Source: Lentisphaerae bacterium GWF2_50_93
GTDB taxonomy: Bacteria > Verrucomicrobiota > Lentisphaeria > Victivallales > GWF2-50-93
Assembly (NCBI GenBank): GCA_001804815.1
Contig: MHBI01000092.1
Span: 124,001-188,000 of the forward strand
DNA: 64,000 nucleotides
Direction: 5' to 3'
A model generated the notes under the pieces. It searched no databases. It worked only from the letters and a program-made list of their open reading frames with translations, and was not told the DNA's origin. The stretch's first letter is position 1. Every line of letters begins with the position of its first letter. Position numbers and translations under genes: made by a program. Of the stretch, positions 32,969 through 41,723 are shown piece by piece.

Positions 32969-34197
32969 AAATATCTGTACTTTGTATCGGAGACGAACTT
33001 CTCCGTGGTTCGACAGTGAATACCAATCTGGCCAGCATAGGACGGGAACTTGGTGCCGTGGCTCTTTTTCCTGTCATGGAAATGGCGGTAAAGGATGCAG
33101 GACCTGAAATCAGGGATGCCTTGGACATTCTTTTCGACAGGTCCGACCTGATAATTTCGACGGGCGGCCTGGGTCCAACATCAGATGATGTCACCAAGAC
33201 CGTGGTTGCGGAATATCTAGGTTTGAAGCTTTATGAAGATGCGAAGATCGCAGATAGGATAAAGCTCTTCTGGTCGACAAGGAGGTTTGGAAAAATGCCT
33301 GCGAGCGTTCTCAGCCAGGCGTTGGTCCCGGAAGGGGCAAAAGTCCTTGAGAACAGGACAGGGACGGCTCCAGGCTTGATTGTCAGGAGTAAAGACCTAA
33401 AGAATACAATCATCATGCTTCCGGGACCGCCGCACGAAATGTATCCGATGCTGATGGAATCAATAATACCGTATCTGCAGTCGACATCAAAGGAAAGGCT
33501 TTACACTGAGATCATCTATCTGTCTGGAATACCCGAATCGTGCGTTGAAGAGAAAGCAGCGCCAATTGCATCATCCGCTCCCGGACTTTCCATAGCCTAC
33601 TGCGCGTCCCCGGAGTCCATAAAGGTATTCCTAAGTGGCAAGGATGGGGAACTTGTAAGGAAAAAAATGAATTTGATCAGGAAGGCTCTCAAGGAGTTTC
33701 TGCTTTCACCTGGAGCCAAATCCATAGCGGATGACATATTTTTCCTCTTGAGAAAAAGAAAAAATAAATTGGGCGTCGCCGAATCCTGCACAGGAGGGAT
33801 GATCGCATCAGCAATAACCGATATCGCCGGTTCATCTGAGATATTTTCAGGATCGGCGGTCGTCTACAGCAATGACTTGAAAATGAAATTGCTGGGAGTA
33901 AAAAAGAAAATCCTGCTTGAGCACGGCGCTGTAAGCTCCCAATGCGCAGCCGAGATGGTTGAAGGCGTCTGCCGTGAATTCAAAACTGGAGCCGGGATTT
34001 CAGTGACTGGAATCGCAGGACCAGGCGGCGGGACAAAAGAAAAACCTGTGGGACTTGTCTTCATAGGTACCAGATACAATGGAGATACGATCGTTAACCA
34101 GTATAACTTTCCAGGTACAAGGGACATGGTTAGAAGAAGGGCTGTGTCTTCCGCGTTGAACCAGCTTAGAAGGCAGATAATTTCCCTTCAGGACTGA
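32965..34197 (+). CDS. cinA: CinA family protein (nicotinamide-nucleotide amidase)
   Basis: This 410-residue protein has two domains. Residues about 1-170 are a molybdopterin-binding-like domain (VLCIGDELLRGSTVNTN, ISTGGLGPTSDDVTK), known in CinA as an ADP-ribose pyrophosphatase-type unit. Residues about 255-405 are the amidase domain (LGVAESCTGGMIAS, FSGSAVVYSNDLK, VTGIAGPGGGTKEKPVG), which removes the amide from nicotinamide mononucleotide in NAD recycling. It overlaps the ATPase gene by 4 bases (ATGA). Confidence 0.93.
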   Translation: MKISVLCIGDELLRGSTVNTNLASIGRELGAVALFPVMEMAVKDAGPEIRDALDILFDRSDLIISTGGLGPTSDDVTKTVVAEYLGLKLYEDAKIADRIKLFWSTRRFGKMPASVLSQALVPEGAKVLENRTGTAPGLIVRSKDLKNTIIMLPGPPHEMYPMLMESIIPYLQSTSKERLYTEIIYLSGIPESCVEEKAAPIASSAPGLSIAYCASPESIKVFLSGKDGELVRKKMNLIRKALKEFLLSPGAKSIADDIFFLLRKRKNKLGVAESCTGGMIASAITDIAGSSEIFSGSAVVYSNDLKMKLLGVKKKILLEHGAVSSQCAAEMVEGVCREFKTGAGISVTGIAGPGGGTKEKPVGLVFIGTRYNGDTIVNQYNFPGTRDMVRRRAVSSALNQLRRQIISLQD

Positions 34198-34211
34198 ACG
34201 GAAATTATAAC

Positions 34212-34862
34212 TCAGACCCCAGTTGCATCCGGTGCCCAGATGTACTTATGGAGCTGGAGCTGCAATCTTCCCAGGCATTTGTGCTTTATCATGAGGGCGG
34301 CAAGATCGGAAGAATTGAATTTCCCGTAGACGGGGGCGAAGAGGATATTCCTGGTTTTTTTCACGAGTTCGTAGCTTTTGATCTTTCCCATTGCGAAATG
34401 GAAGTCCTTCTCGTCTGAAATTACGAATTTTATCTCATCGTATGGCTTGAGTTTTTCAAAATTAGATATCAGCATCTTGTCGGATTCCCCGCTGGACGGG
34501 CATTTCCAGTCAACGACCCTGATCACTCCGTCTGGAATGATGTCGACCGGCATGCTGCCGTTGGTCTCCACCATCACTATCATTCCGGCTTCCTGGAGTT
34601 TTTCGCAGAGCACTGGAACCTGGTGCTGGAGCAGGGGTTCACCTCCGGTTATTTCAACGATCGGCACATCCGCCTTTTTGGCCAGGGACACCAGCTTGCA
34701 TATGGAAATGACAGTTCCGGAATCAGGTTTCCTTGCGTATTGCGTGTCGCAGTAGGTGCAGTTCAGGTTGCAGCCGGCGAGCCTGATGAAGAAGCAGATT
34801 TTTCCAGCATGCGTGGACTCGCCCTGGATGCTTGTAAAGGTTTCAATGACTTTGAGATTCAT
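34212..34862 (-). CDS. queE: 7-carboxy-7-deazaguanine synthase QueE
   Basis: This 216-residue protein starts MNLKVIETFTSIQGESTHAGK, the true family start; open frame before it comes from a repeat end. The radical SAM motif is AGCNLNCTYCDTQYA with C-x3-C-x2-C, and ITGGEPLLQ binds SAM. It contracts carboxytetrahydropterin to 7-carboxy-7-deazaguanine, in the path to queuosine or deazaguanine DNA modification. QueD lies upstream on the same strand, separated by 340 bases of repeats. QueC and QueF are not in the window. Confidence 0.93.
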   Translation of the reverse strand: MNLKVIETFTSIQGESTHAGKICFFIRLAGCNLNCTYCDTQYARKPDSGTVISICKLVSLAKKADVPIVEITGGEPLLQHQVPVLCEKLQEAGMIVMVETNGSMPVDIIPDGVIRVVDWKCPSSGESDKMLISNFEKLKPYDEIKFVISDEKDFHFAMGKIKSYELVKKTRNILFAPVYGKFNSSDLAALMIKHKCLGRLQLQLHKYIWAPDATGV

Positions 34863-34869
34863 TGTGGCT

Positions 34870-34916
34870 CCATGGATGATTGGATTAATGGATGGTTGCG
34901 TATCAAAGACATAAGC
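34870..34916 (-). repeat. 200 bp terminal-inverted-repeat element, right-end fragment
   Basis: Read on the minus strand it matches the right end of copies 1 and 2 (CTTATGTCTTTGATAC, then CAACCATCCATTAATCCAAT and CATCCATGG). It ends eight bases before the queE start codon. Confidence 0.72.
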
Positions 34917-35066
34917 TAAGAACAATCCTGTTTAAAATATGAAAAATGAGTTTCCCTTAATTCTAATGTTTTTTCAAGTTTTTTGTATTCCTTGAACTCA
35001 AACCGTAATACGTCAGTCTTACTTTTTTAGAGTCTGATCATGCCTTGTTTTGCAGGCAAACCGATC

Positions 35067-35124
35067 AAGTATGACGGTTTCGCCGAAACCGTCTCGAGGC
35101 GTTTTCATCGAAAACGCCATACTT
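35067..35124. repeat. Paired-hairpin repeat with GTTTCG/CGAAAC core
   Basis: Outer arms AAGTATG and CATACTT enclose an ACGGTTTCG/CGAAACCGT hairpin and a GGCGTTTTC/GAAAACGCC hairpin. It lies between the two halves of a broken 200 bp element, so it may have inserted into it. The stretch 34863-35202 holds only repeats. Confidence 0.75.
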
Positions 35125-35167
35125 CGGCAAAAAGCTATACCAGCCCAAGTAAGACGCATTACCGCAA

Positions 35168-35199
35168 ACCCATCCATCCGTCATCCCGTGGGATGACTA
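35168..35199 (-). repeat. 200 bp terminal-inverted-repeat element, left-end fragment
   Basis: On the minus strand this reads GTCATCCCACGGGATGACGG then ATGGATGG, the left end of copies 1-3. It lies four bases after the queD stop. The GTCATCCC and GGGATGAC arms also form a hairpin that could act on the queD transcript. Confidence 0.68.
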
Positions 35200-35202
35200 T
35201 GC

Positions 35203-35574
35203 CTAAGTTTCGAAGTAGGACGCGCCTGTGTCCTTGGATTCGGCGACTCTCACCCTGGAGACTTTCACGCGCTTGTCGTTTATCTTGGCTGAAAGCCTGT
35301 CGAAGATGAATTTAGCCAGGCATTCGCTTGTGGGATTAGGGGAACAGATGATGTCAAGATCGTTGAGATTGGAATGGTCGAGTTTAGACAGCACGGCATC
35401 GAGTTCAGTTTTCAGCTTGCGGAAGTCGACGGCTATGCCTATCTTGTCGAGCTTCTCTGATTTCACAGTAACAGTTACAGCCCAGTTGTGACCGTGGAGG
35501 GAAGCGCAGTTGCCCTTGTAGCCTTTGAGCCTGTGGGCTGCGGAGAAGTCCCTCTTGATATCTATTTCAAACAT
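35203..35574 (-). CDS. queD: 6-carboxy-5,6,7,8-tetrahydropterin synthase QueD
   Basis: This 123-residue protein begins MFEIDIKRDFSAAHRLKGYKG, then CASLHGHNWAVTV. The zinc ligands are the histidine of AAHRL and the two histidines of LHGHN; C24 in GNCASL is the catalytic cysteine. Further on, VDFRKLKTELDAVLSKLDHSNLND and PTSECLAKFI complete the family pattern. It makes carboxytetrahydropterin from dihydroneopterin triphosphate for QueE. It begins 38 bases after the stop of a secreted-protein gene on the same strand; no preQ1 riboswitch is visible. Confidence 0.94.
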   Translation of the reverse strand: MFEIDIKRDFSAAHRLKGYKGNCASLHGHNWAVTVTVKSEKLDKIGIAVDFRKLKTELDAVLSKLDHSNLNDLDIICSPNPTSECLAKFIFDRLSAKINDKRVKVSRVRVAESKDTGASYFET

Positions 35575-35612
35575 TTTTCAATCCATTGTTGATGGTTTAG
35601 GTTCTTCTGCGC

Positions 35613-36944
35613 CTATTTGGCGTGTACGAGTATTTTGATTCTTTTTACAGTATAGGAACTGGTGTTTTTAGTAAAGGTCCAGTCCAAAGACTTTCCGGTG
35701 CTGTTTCCAAGGCCGAGGTCGGCATTCTTGCCATCGCGCCAGGCGTTGAAGGCGAAGATAGTCTGCTTGGCCTCATAGTTGTGAACCTGCATCGAACCGT
35801 AACCCATCTCCTTTGATATCTCATCTCCGAAATCAAAGACGGAATCAGACGCGTTTGGTACTGCCTTGCCGTTTTTCTCCTTGTAGTTGTTGGGCCAGAA
35901 CTCAATATTCCCCTTGAGTCCCTTTCCAGTGACAATTCCTTTTACATTCGAGTGGACGTTCATGTTGGTTATCAACTGCTGGAAGCTGGCTTTTGATTCA
36001 GACGTAGGGACTCCGATCTTGCCGAGGTCGTCCGTGAAGGCATCCATTGAGACATAGACGTACTGGAGCCCGCCAGTCTCCGTCTTGAGTTCAACATAAT
36101 AGGCGATCCTGTCAAAAGGCTTCTTGAAAGTCTTATGGTTGTCGACGTCATATTTGATGGTATCGCCGCTTTTCACAAGGTCGAGATAGTATATGACCTG
36201 GTTGCCTTTTGCATCGGGTACGAATTTGAGCATGGAATCTTCGGATGACGCCTCTTCCTTTGAGGGAGGCTCATCCTTTTTGGCTTCTTCCTTCTTAGGT
36301 TCCTCCTTGGCAGGTTCGGCCTTGACTTCCTCGACCGGTTTCGGAGGAGGCGGCGGCGGAGGAGGTTCAGGATCAAATCCGATAATCCCTTCAGGCGGAA
36401 TTTTTGCAACCGCAGTGAAGGCCCTGTTTATCTTGACAAAGGGGATGAGCACGTCCTCAGTCTTTTTGCCAAGCATGTACCGGAGCGTATATTCATCCTT
36501 GTCGTTGAATGCCGGAAGCTGGATTTTGAAAAGCATGGTATACATCTTGCCCGGCTTGGAGCTGGAGAACTCCCACTTTTCCGCATCATAGCGGTTGTCT
36601 CCCTCGCTGATGCCTATGCATTTGAATTCGTCCTTTCTTTTGTTCAGCAGGATGAAGTCGTATATGCTCAAGCTTCTGCCCTGGTCCAGTTTCACCGTCA
36701 CTGTTGCGAAGGCGACATCGGAAGTTATTCTGGACGGAGGTTCAAATCTGCTTACATTGGCTATGACAGGATTGTAGAAGCCTTCAGGCATGAACTCAGC
36801 CGCCATGATTGTTCCTGAATGGAAACGGATCACTGGAGCCTTCTTTTTTTCGGTCTCCTTCTTTTCAGCTTCCTGGCATAAGGTGAACGACGCTGTTGCA
36901 AGCAGCAGGGATAAAGCCAATAATGTTTTAACCGATGTCTTCAT
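35613..36944 (-). CDS. Secreted protein with proline-rich linker and carbohydrate-binding-like C-terminus
   Basis: This 443-residue protein is counted from the ATG at 36944, which gives a clean signal peptide (MKTSVKTLLALSLLLATASF, then TLCQEAE). A first domain (about 30-190) is followed by a low-complexity linker with eight prolines and many KEE repeats (about 193-240). The C-terminal domain has GNIEFWPNNYKEKNG, SVFDFGDEISKEMGYGSMQVHN and IFAFNAW. I recall similar tails at the ends of sialate O-acetylesterase-like proteins of Lentisphaerota, where they probably bind glycans or sit on the surface. No catalytic motif was found. Its role is unknown. Confidence 0.7.
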   Translation of the reverse strand: MKTSVKTLLALSLLLATASFTLCQEAEKKETEKKKAPVIRFHSGTIMAAEFMPEGFYNPVIANVSRFEPPSRITSDVAFATVTVKLDQGRSLSIYDFILLNKRKDEFKCIGISEGDNRYDAEKWEFSSSKPGKMYTMLFKIQLPAFNDKDEYTLRYMLGKKTEDVLIPFVKINRAFTAVAKIPPEGIIGFDPEPPPPPPPPKPVEEVKAEPAKEEPKKEEAKKDEPPSKEEASSEDSMLKFVPDAKGNQVIYYLDLVKSGDTIKYDVDNHKTFKKPFDRIAYYVELKTETGGLQYVYVSMDAFTDDLGKIGVPTSESKASFQQLITNMNVHSNVKGIVTGKGLKGNIEFWPNNYKEKNGKAVPNASDSVFDFGDEISKEMGYGSMQVHNYEAKQTIFAFNAWRDGKNADLGLGNSTGKSLDWTFTKNTSSYTVKRIKILVHAK

Positions 36945-37025
36945 TGTTCCCGTAATCATTATAATCCAGTAACATAATTCCTATTGCCTCTAAAAACAAA
37001 ATTCTGGAGGGAAATTCTTTGTAAA

Positions 37026-37123
37026 CCACGAAACACCTGGAGCAGCTGACGCCGCAACCAAAACATGTGCCCACAGATAACACAGATAAAAAAACAACCA
37101 CGAAACACACGAATGACACGAAA
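37026..37123. repeat. CCACGAAACAC-type dispersed repeat
   Basis: CCACGAAACAC at 37026 and the longer CCACGAAACACACGAATGAC at 37098 bracket CCACAGATAACACAGATAAA. Sequence of this kind is a common non-coding repeat in environmental bacterial genomes. Open frames across it translate to FVSFVCF-type junk. Bases 36945-37233 hold no gene. Confidence 0.6.
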
Positions 37124-37233
37124 AAACCATTGGCAAGGTTTTGCTCCGCAAAAACTTGCCACCATTCTTTCAAATAATCGTGCAAATAAAACATGAAAAT
37201 GACGTATAGTACTACGAAATCAACGCCATTTTG

Positions 37234-37788
37234 CTAATTGCTGGCTTCTATGAGCCTCTGCATGGACATCCCGAAGATTTCGAGCGTCCATTCCACGTCG
37301 GTGAAGGCGCGGTGGGCCTGTCCGTCGCCGGTTCCCAGGCTGAAGTGCCTCTGGAGATACTGCAGGCTGTAGCTGGAAAGTCCGGGATAGGCATGTTTTA
37401 TGATTGCGATGGAATCCATGGTCCTTCCATTCCAGAGGGCGATGCCGTTGCGGCTCAGGCTTTCCTGCAGGAAGGAAAGGTCGAACCTGCCGTTGTGCGC
37501 GACCAGGGTGCTGTCCTGCACGAAGGACATGAAATCCTTTCCGACGCTTTGGAATGACAGTGATTTCTCCACCATCTCATTCGTGATCCGGTGGATGCGT
37601 ATGACTCCCTCCGGGATCCTGATGCCCGGATTTATGAGGGAATGGAAGCGTGAATGGAAGCCGTCGGCATCCACCCTGATCGCGGCTATCTCCACGATCC
37701 TGTCGTTCACCGGCGACATTCCGGTGGTCTCCACGTCGAACACTGTGAACGGACCGAGCTCATGCCATTTTGAAGGTTTTTCTTTCAT
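37234..37788 (-). CDS. DnaQ-like 3'-5' exonuclease (DEDDh)
   Basis: The protein has 184 residues from the ATG at 37788; a TTG start at 37821 would add eleven. The three exonuclease motifs are clear: FTVFDVETTGMSP (D and E), STLVAHNGRFDLSFL (D) and GQAHRAFTDVEWTLEIF (H and D). It resembles the proofreading epsilon subunit of DNA polymerase III or a stand-alone PolC-type exonuclease. The gene is divergent from dnaE, which begins 156 bases away, so the two may be regulated together and act in one complex. Confidence 0.88.
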   Translation of the reverse strand: MKEKPSKWHELGPFTVFDVETTGMSPVNDRIVEIAAIRVDADGFHSRFHSLINPGIRIPEGVIRIHRITNEMVEKSLSFQSVGKDFMSFVQDSTLVAHNGRFDLSFLQESLSRNGIALWNGRTMDSIAIIKHAYPGLSSYSLQYLQRHFSLGTGDGQAHRAFTDVEWTLEIFGMSMQRLIEASN

Positions 37789-37891
37789 CAGGGAACTTAT
37801 ATATTTTTTGCGTGCGTTCAAGCAGTTATGATATTTTTTCTCCGCAGAAGAAAAAATGGATTGATTTTATCGCTTTGGAAAGGAATAGTTC

Positions 37892-37924
37892 ATAAATATT
37901 TTCATTGGAAACGAAAATATTTAT
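37892..37924. repeat. AT-rich palindrome upstream of dnaE
   Basis: Perfect 12-base arms ATAAATATTTTC and GAAAATATTTAT with a 9-base loop lie 20 bases before the dnaE ATG, in the shared intergenic region. Of this family it is the only copy placed before a gene rather than at a stop codon. Confidence 0.7.
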
Positions 37925-37943
37925 AAATGGGGAAAAAAACGTA

Positions 37944-40900
37944 ATGCCGACGGAATTCGTACATCTGCATGTCCATACGGACTATAGCATCCTCGACGGC
38001 GCCTGCTCAGTGGCCGGGCTTGCGGATCTCGCAGTCGAGAATGGAATGAGGGCTGTCGCGATAACTGACCACGGCTATATGGGCGGCGCACTTGAATTCT
38101 ACATGAAGATGAACAAGCAGAAGGTCAAGCCCATAATTGGAGTTGAGACATATGTCTCGCCGACCAACAGGTTCGACAAGGACAGCTCCAACAACGACAT
38201 ACGCGGATTCCACCTCATACTTCTGGCCGAGAATTTCACAGGATACCAGAACCTCTGCAAGCTCGCCACGGCGTCTGTCCTCGAAGGGTTCTACTATAAT
38301 CCCAGGATTGACAAGGAGATACTCGCAGCCCACAGCAAGGGGCTCATAGGCATGAGCGCCTGTCTGAGCGGGGAGATTGCCAGGGCGATCAGGCACAACA
38401 AGATAAAGGACGCAAAAAAAATACTTGCGCAGTACCTCGATATCTTCGGCAAGGACAATTTCTACCTCGAAATCATGGAGCACGGAATTCCGGAGCAGCA
38501 GGTTGTCAACAAGGAGATAGTCCTGCTCAGCCGCGAATTCGGCATACCTCTAGTCGCGACCAACGATGTGCATTATCTCAAGAAGGAGCACGCATATTCC
38601 CATGAGCTGATGCTCTGCATCCAGACCCATGCGATAATCACCGACGAGAAAAGGATGAAGATGACCGGGGATCAGTTCTACTTCAAGAGCGGGGACGAGA
38701 TGGCCGCCGTTTTTCCGGAACTGCCCGAGGCCCTGAAAAACACCCTCGTGGTCGCGGAAAGATGCAACGTCGACATACCTCTGACCAATGTAAACCATTA
38801 TCCCGTGTACCAGGTGGGCGCCGGACAGACGCAGAAGGACGTCCTCAGGAAGATATGCATAGACAACATGATGGACAGGTACGGGTTCGACGCCTCCGAC
38901 GAAAGCAGGCTGGACGAGGAACAGAAGAAGATAATCCAGCGGCTCGACTTCGAGCTGGGTGTCATTGACAAGTCCAGGTATTCCAGTTATTTCCTCGTCG
39001 TATGGGATTTCATAAAGTACGCCCGCGACAACAGGATCCCGGTCGGACCTGGACGAGGCAGCGGAGCGGGAAGCATCGTGGCCTATCTCAGCAAGATCAC
39101 CGACATAGATCCGTTGAAGTACAATCTCCTCTTCGAGCGTTTCCTGAATCCCGAACGTGTCAGCCCCCCCGACTTCGACATAGACTTCTGCGAACTTCGC
39201 AGGTATGAGGTCATAGAGTATGTCCGCAGAAAGTACGGCAGGGACAGTGTCGCCCAGCTTGGAACCTACGGAACCCTGAAGCCCAAGGCGGTCGTCAAGG
39301 ATCTGGCGAGGGTCATAGGAAGGAGTTTCGCCGAGGGGAACCAGCTGACGAAGCTCATTCCCGACAAGAAGCAGACCACCGAGGAGGGGGAGGACAACAA
39401 GATTACATTGAAGGCGGCGATCGAGCAGAGCAAGGAGCTCAGGGATTTCATGGATAAGGAGCAGTGGGTGCGTGATGTCATAGAATACGCGAAGCCGCTC
39501 GAGGATCTGAGAAGGAACATGACGATACATGCCGCCGGAGTGATCATCGGCGACCAGCCTCTGAGCAATCTTGTTCCCATGGCGATGGGAGGCAAGGATG
39601 AAGTCATCACCCAGTACGCGGCGACATATTGCGAGGCGCTCGGTCTTCTCAAGATGGATTTCCTCGGTCTCAGCACGCTCACCATCATCGATGAGGCTGT
39701 AAAGAGGATCAAGGAGAACAGGAATATCGATATCGACATCGAGAAGATACCTCTTGATGACAAGGAGGCGTTCAACCTCCTGAACAGGGGCGACACAATT
39801 GCCGTGTTCCAGCTTGAATCGACCGGCATGCAGGAACTCTGCAAGAAGTTCGGAGTTGAGAAGATCGAGGACATAATCGCCCTCATTGCAATATACCGTC
39901 CCGGCCCCATGCAGTTCATCCCTGAATTCATTTCCAGGAAGACCGGACAGACCAAGCTCGAGTATGATCATCCCGCAATGGAGAAGATCATAAAGGAGAC
40001 ATACGGAATCATGCTCTACCAGGAGCAGATCATGCAGGCGGTGCAGGAAGTCGCCGGATTCTCGCTTGGACAGGCCGACATCCTCCGCCGCGCGATCGGC
40101 AAGAAGGATTTCAAGAAGATGGCCGAACAGCACGAGAAGTTCGTGCAGGGGTGCGCCAAGAACAATATTTCCGTCCAGAAGGCGGATTCGATATGGGAGA
40201 AGATAGCGAAGTTCGCAGGCTATGGATTCAACAAGTCCCACAGCGCGGCATATGCGTTCCTCGCATACAGGACCGCCTACCTGAAGGCCAATTATCCTGT
40301 AGAGTTCATGGCGTCGGTCCTCTCGAATGTCATTGACAGTTCCGAAAAGGTCGCATTCTTCATCCAGGAATGCAAGGAGATGAACATCCCGGTGATGCCT
40401 CCGGATGTCAACCGGAGCGGTGCGAGCTTTACAGTTGACGGCAAGGGGATAAGGTTCGGTCTCGCCGCGATCAAGGGGGTCGGCACGGTCGCAGCGCAGG
40501 CGATCATCGATTCGAGGAAGAAGGAAGGGGAGTTCAAGACCCTCATAGAATTCTGCGAGAGGGTGGGAGCCTCCGTGAACATGCGGATGCTGGAAAATCT
40601 CGCGAGGACAGGTTCGTTCGGCGGTTTCGGGCTCAAGCGCTCGCAGCTTGTGAAAATGTTCGAACCTGCAATGGCGCTGGCTGCCAAGAAGGTCGCCGAC
40701 AAGAAGAGCGGGCAGGGTTCCCTGTTCGACATGTTCGCCGGCGACGAGAAGAACGACATGACCACTGTCCCGGTTCCCGACATTCCGGAATTCCATGAGC
40801 AGGAGATTTTAAAGGATGAGAAGGAGCTGCTTGGATTCTACGTGACCGGACATCCTCTCGGCGAATTCGCCGACATAATAAAGACCTATTCCTCCACATC

Positions 40901-41537
40901 CATATCGAAGATCGTCGACCTACCGGCAGAGTCGGGTGTCAGGATTGGAGGGATCATAAATACTGTGGCCATCAAGGTCTCCAAGAAGAAGACTCAGTTC
41001 GCGATATTGCAGGTAGAGGACCTCGAAGGAGCCATTGAGTGCATTGCCTTCCCGGATACATATGAAAAAATGGACAAGACCATTCTCAGGGAGAATGCAC
41101 CTGTGTTCATCGAGGGAAACGTGGACATAAGCGGCGAGAATGAAGGCAGGAAAGCCAAGATAATCATGACCAGGATATGTCCTATTTCATCCATACAGGA
41201 GAAATGCACGAAGGAGGTGCATATCAGGATCTACGAGGCGAGCACCGGAAGGGACAAGCTTGAGCTTGTCAAGAACATGTGTGGAAAATATCCAGGGGAT
41301 AGCAGGACGATATTCTGTGTAACATGCGCTGGCGGCGAAATAGCCTTTGTCGAGACATCAAAGAAGTTCAATGTCAGGGTCAATAATGAATTCATCAACG
41401 ACATCAGGAATCTTCTAGGCGAGCATGCGCTGCATTTCAAGGCGGACCAGAACCTGCCGCAGCCCAGGAGGAGATGGAACGACAACGGAAACGGGAATGG
41501 CAACGGAAGACGGTTCAACGGAGGCGGCGAGGAATAG
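37944..41537 (+). CDS. dnaE: DNA polymerase III alpha subunit
   Basis: This 1197-residue protein is counted from the ATG at 37944; a TTG at 37905 inside the palindrome is rejected. The N-terminal PHP domain has FVHLHVHTDYSILDGA and AITDHGYMGGALEFY. The polymerase active site is PVGPGRGSGAGSIVAYL and SPPDFDIDFC with the catalytic aspartates. Later come GFNKSHSAAYAFLAYRTAYL, helix-hairpin-helix and an OB domain near residue 1000. The C-terminus ends in a glycine/asparagine/arginine tail. It is the replicative polymerase. The high GC and lack of repeats inside mark it as native. Confidence 0.96.
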   Translation: MPTEFVHLHVHTDYSILDGACSVAGLADLAVENGMRAVAITDHGYMGGALEFYMKMNKQKVKPIIGVETYVSPTNRFDKDSSNNDIRGFHLILLAENFTGYQNLCKLATASVLEGFYYNPRIDKEILAAHSKGLIGMSACLSGEIARAIRHNKIKDAKKILAQYLDIFGKDNFYLEIMEHGIPEQQVVNKEIVLLSREFGIPLVATNDVHYLKKEHAYSHELMLCIQTHAIITDEKRMKMTGDQFYFKSGDEMAAVFPELPEALKNTLVVAERCNVDIPLTNVNHYPVYQVGAGQTQKDVLRKICIDNMMDRYGFDASDESRLDEEQKKIIQRLDFELGVIDKSRYSSYFLVVWDFIKYARDNRIPVGPGRGSGAGSIVAYLSKITDIDPLKYNLLFERFLNPERVSPPDFDIDFCELRRYEVIEYVRRKYGRDSVAQLGTYGTLKPKAVVKDLARVIGRSFAEGNQLTKLIPDKKQTTEEGEDNKITLKAAIEQSKELRDFMDKEQWVRDVIEYAKPLEDLRRNMTIHAAGVIIGDQPLSNLVPMAMGGKDEVITQYAATYCEALGLLKMDFLGLSTLTIIDEAVKRIKENRNIDIDIEKIPLDDKEAFNLLNRGDTIAVFQLESTGMQELCKKFGVEKIEDIIALIAIYRPGPMQFIPEFISRKTGQTKLEYDHPAMEKIIKETYGIMLYQEQIMQAVQEVAGFSLGQADILRRAIGKKDFKKMAEQHEKFVQGCAKNNISVQKADSIWEKIAKFAGYGFNKSHSAAYAFLAYRTAYLKANYPVEFMASVLSNVIDSSEKVAFFIQECKEMNIPVMPPDVNRSGASFTVDGKGIRFGLAAIKGVGTVAAQAIIDSRKKEGEFKTLIEFCERVGASVNMRMLENLARTGSFGGFGLKRSQLVKMFEPAMALAAKKVADKKSGQGSLFDMFAGDEKNDMTTVPVPDIPEFHEQEILKDEKELLGFYVTGHPLGEFADIIKTYSSTSISKIVDLPAESGVRIGGIINTVAIKVSKKKTQFAILQVEDLEGAIECIAFPDTYEKMDKTILRENAPVFIEGNVDISGENEGRKAKIIMTRICPISSIQEKCTKEVHIRIYEASTGRDKLELVKNMCGKYPGDSRTIFCVTCAGGEIAFVETSKKFNVRVNNEFINDIRNLLGEHALHFKADQNLPQPRRRWNDNGNGNGNGRRFNGGGEE

Positions 41538-41693
41538 TACAGAACCGGCGAATGGGCGAAACGGAGTGTCGGAGAGATTAAAAATTCAGATGACAGACGA
41601 CACAGGACAGATGGCAGGCTGTAGATTTCAGAAGGGATAATGTTGGAGTACCTCACAGCTTTAGCGTGTCTAAATTTTTATTTGCATTTCAAA

Positions 41694-41717
41694 GGAGCGC
41701 TGGCGTCTCGCCGGCAA
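41694..41717. repeat. GGAGCGCTGGC repeat, copy 1
   Basis: GGAGCGCTGGCGTCTCGCCG and the following GCAA match 57711-57734 with two or three differences. It lies just before the RNA methyltransferase start and creates a false upstream extension of that frame. A GACAGACGAC minisatellite lies at about 41590. Confidence 0.55.
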
Positions 41718-41723
41718 TGGAAA

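Noticed and set aside
35575..35612. preQ1 riboswitch before queD
   Set aside because: Only 38 bases separate queD from the upstream gene, and no C-rich pseudoknot pattern was seen.
36928..37194. Small membrane-like protein with FVSFVCFVVVF sequence
   Set aside because: This is the translation of a dispersed CCACGAAACAC-type repeat.
38550..40796. Long open frame (748 codons) on the minus strand
   Set aside because: It is antisense to dnaE, which carries all catalytic motifs; the open frame follows from codon bias.
41640..41723. Longer N-terminus of the RNA methyltransferase
   Set aside because: The extra 28 codons come from repeat sequence; the family begins at the ATG at 41724.
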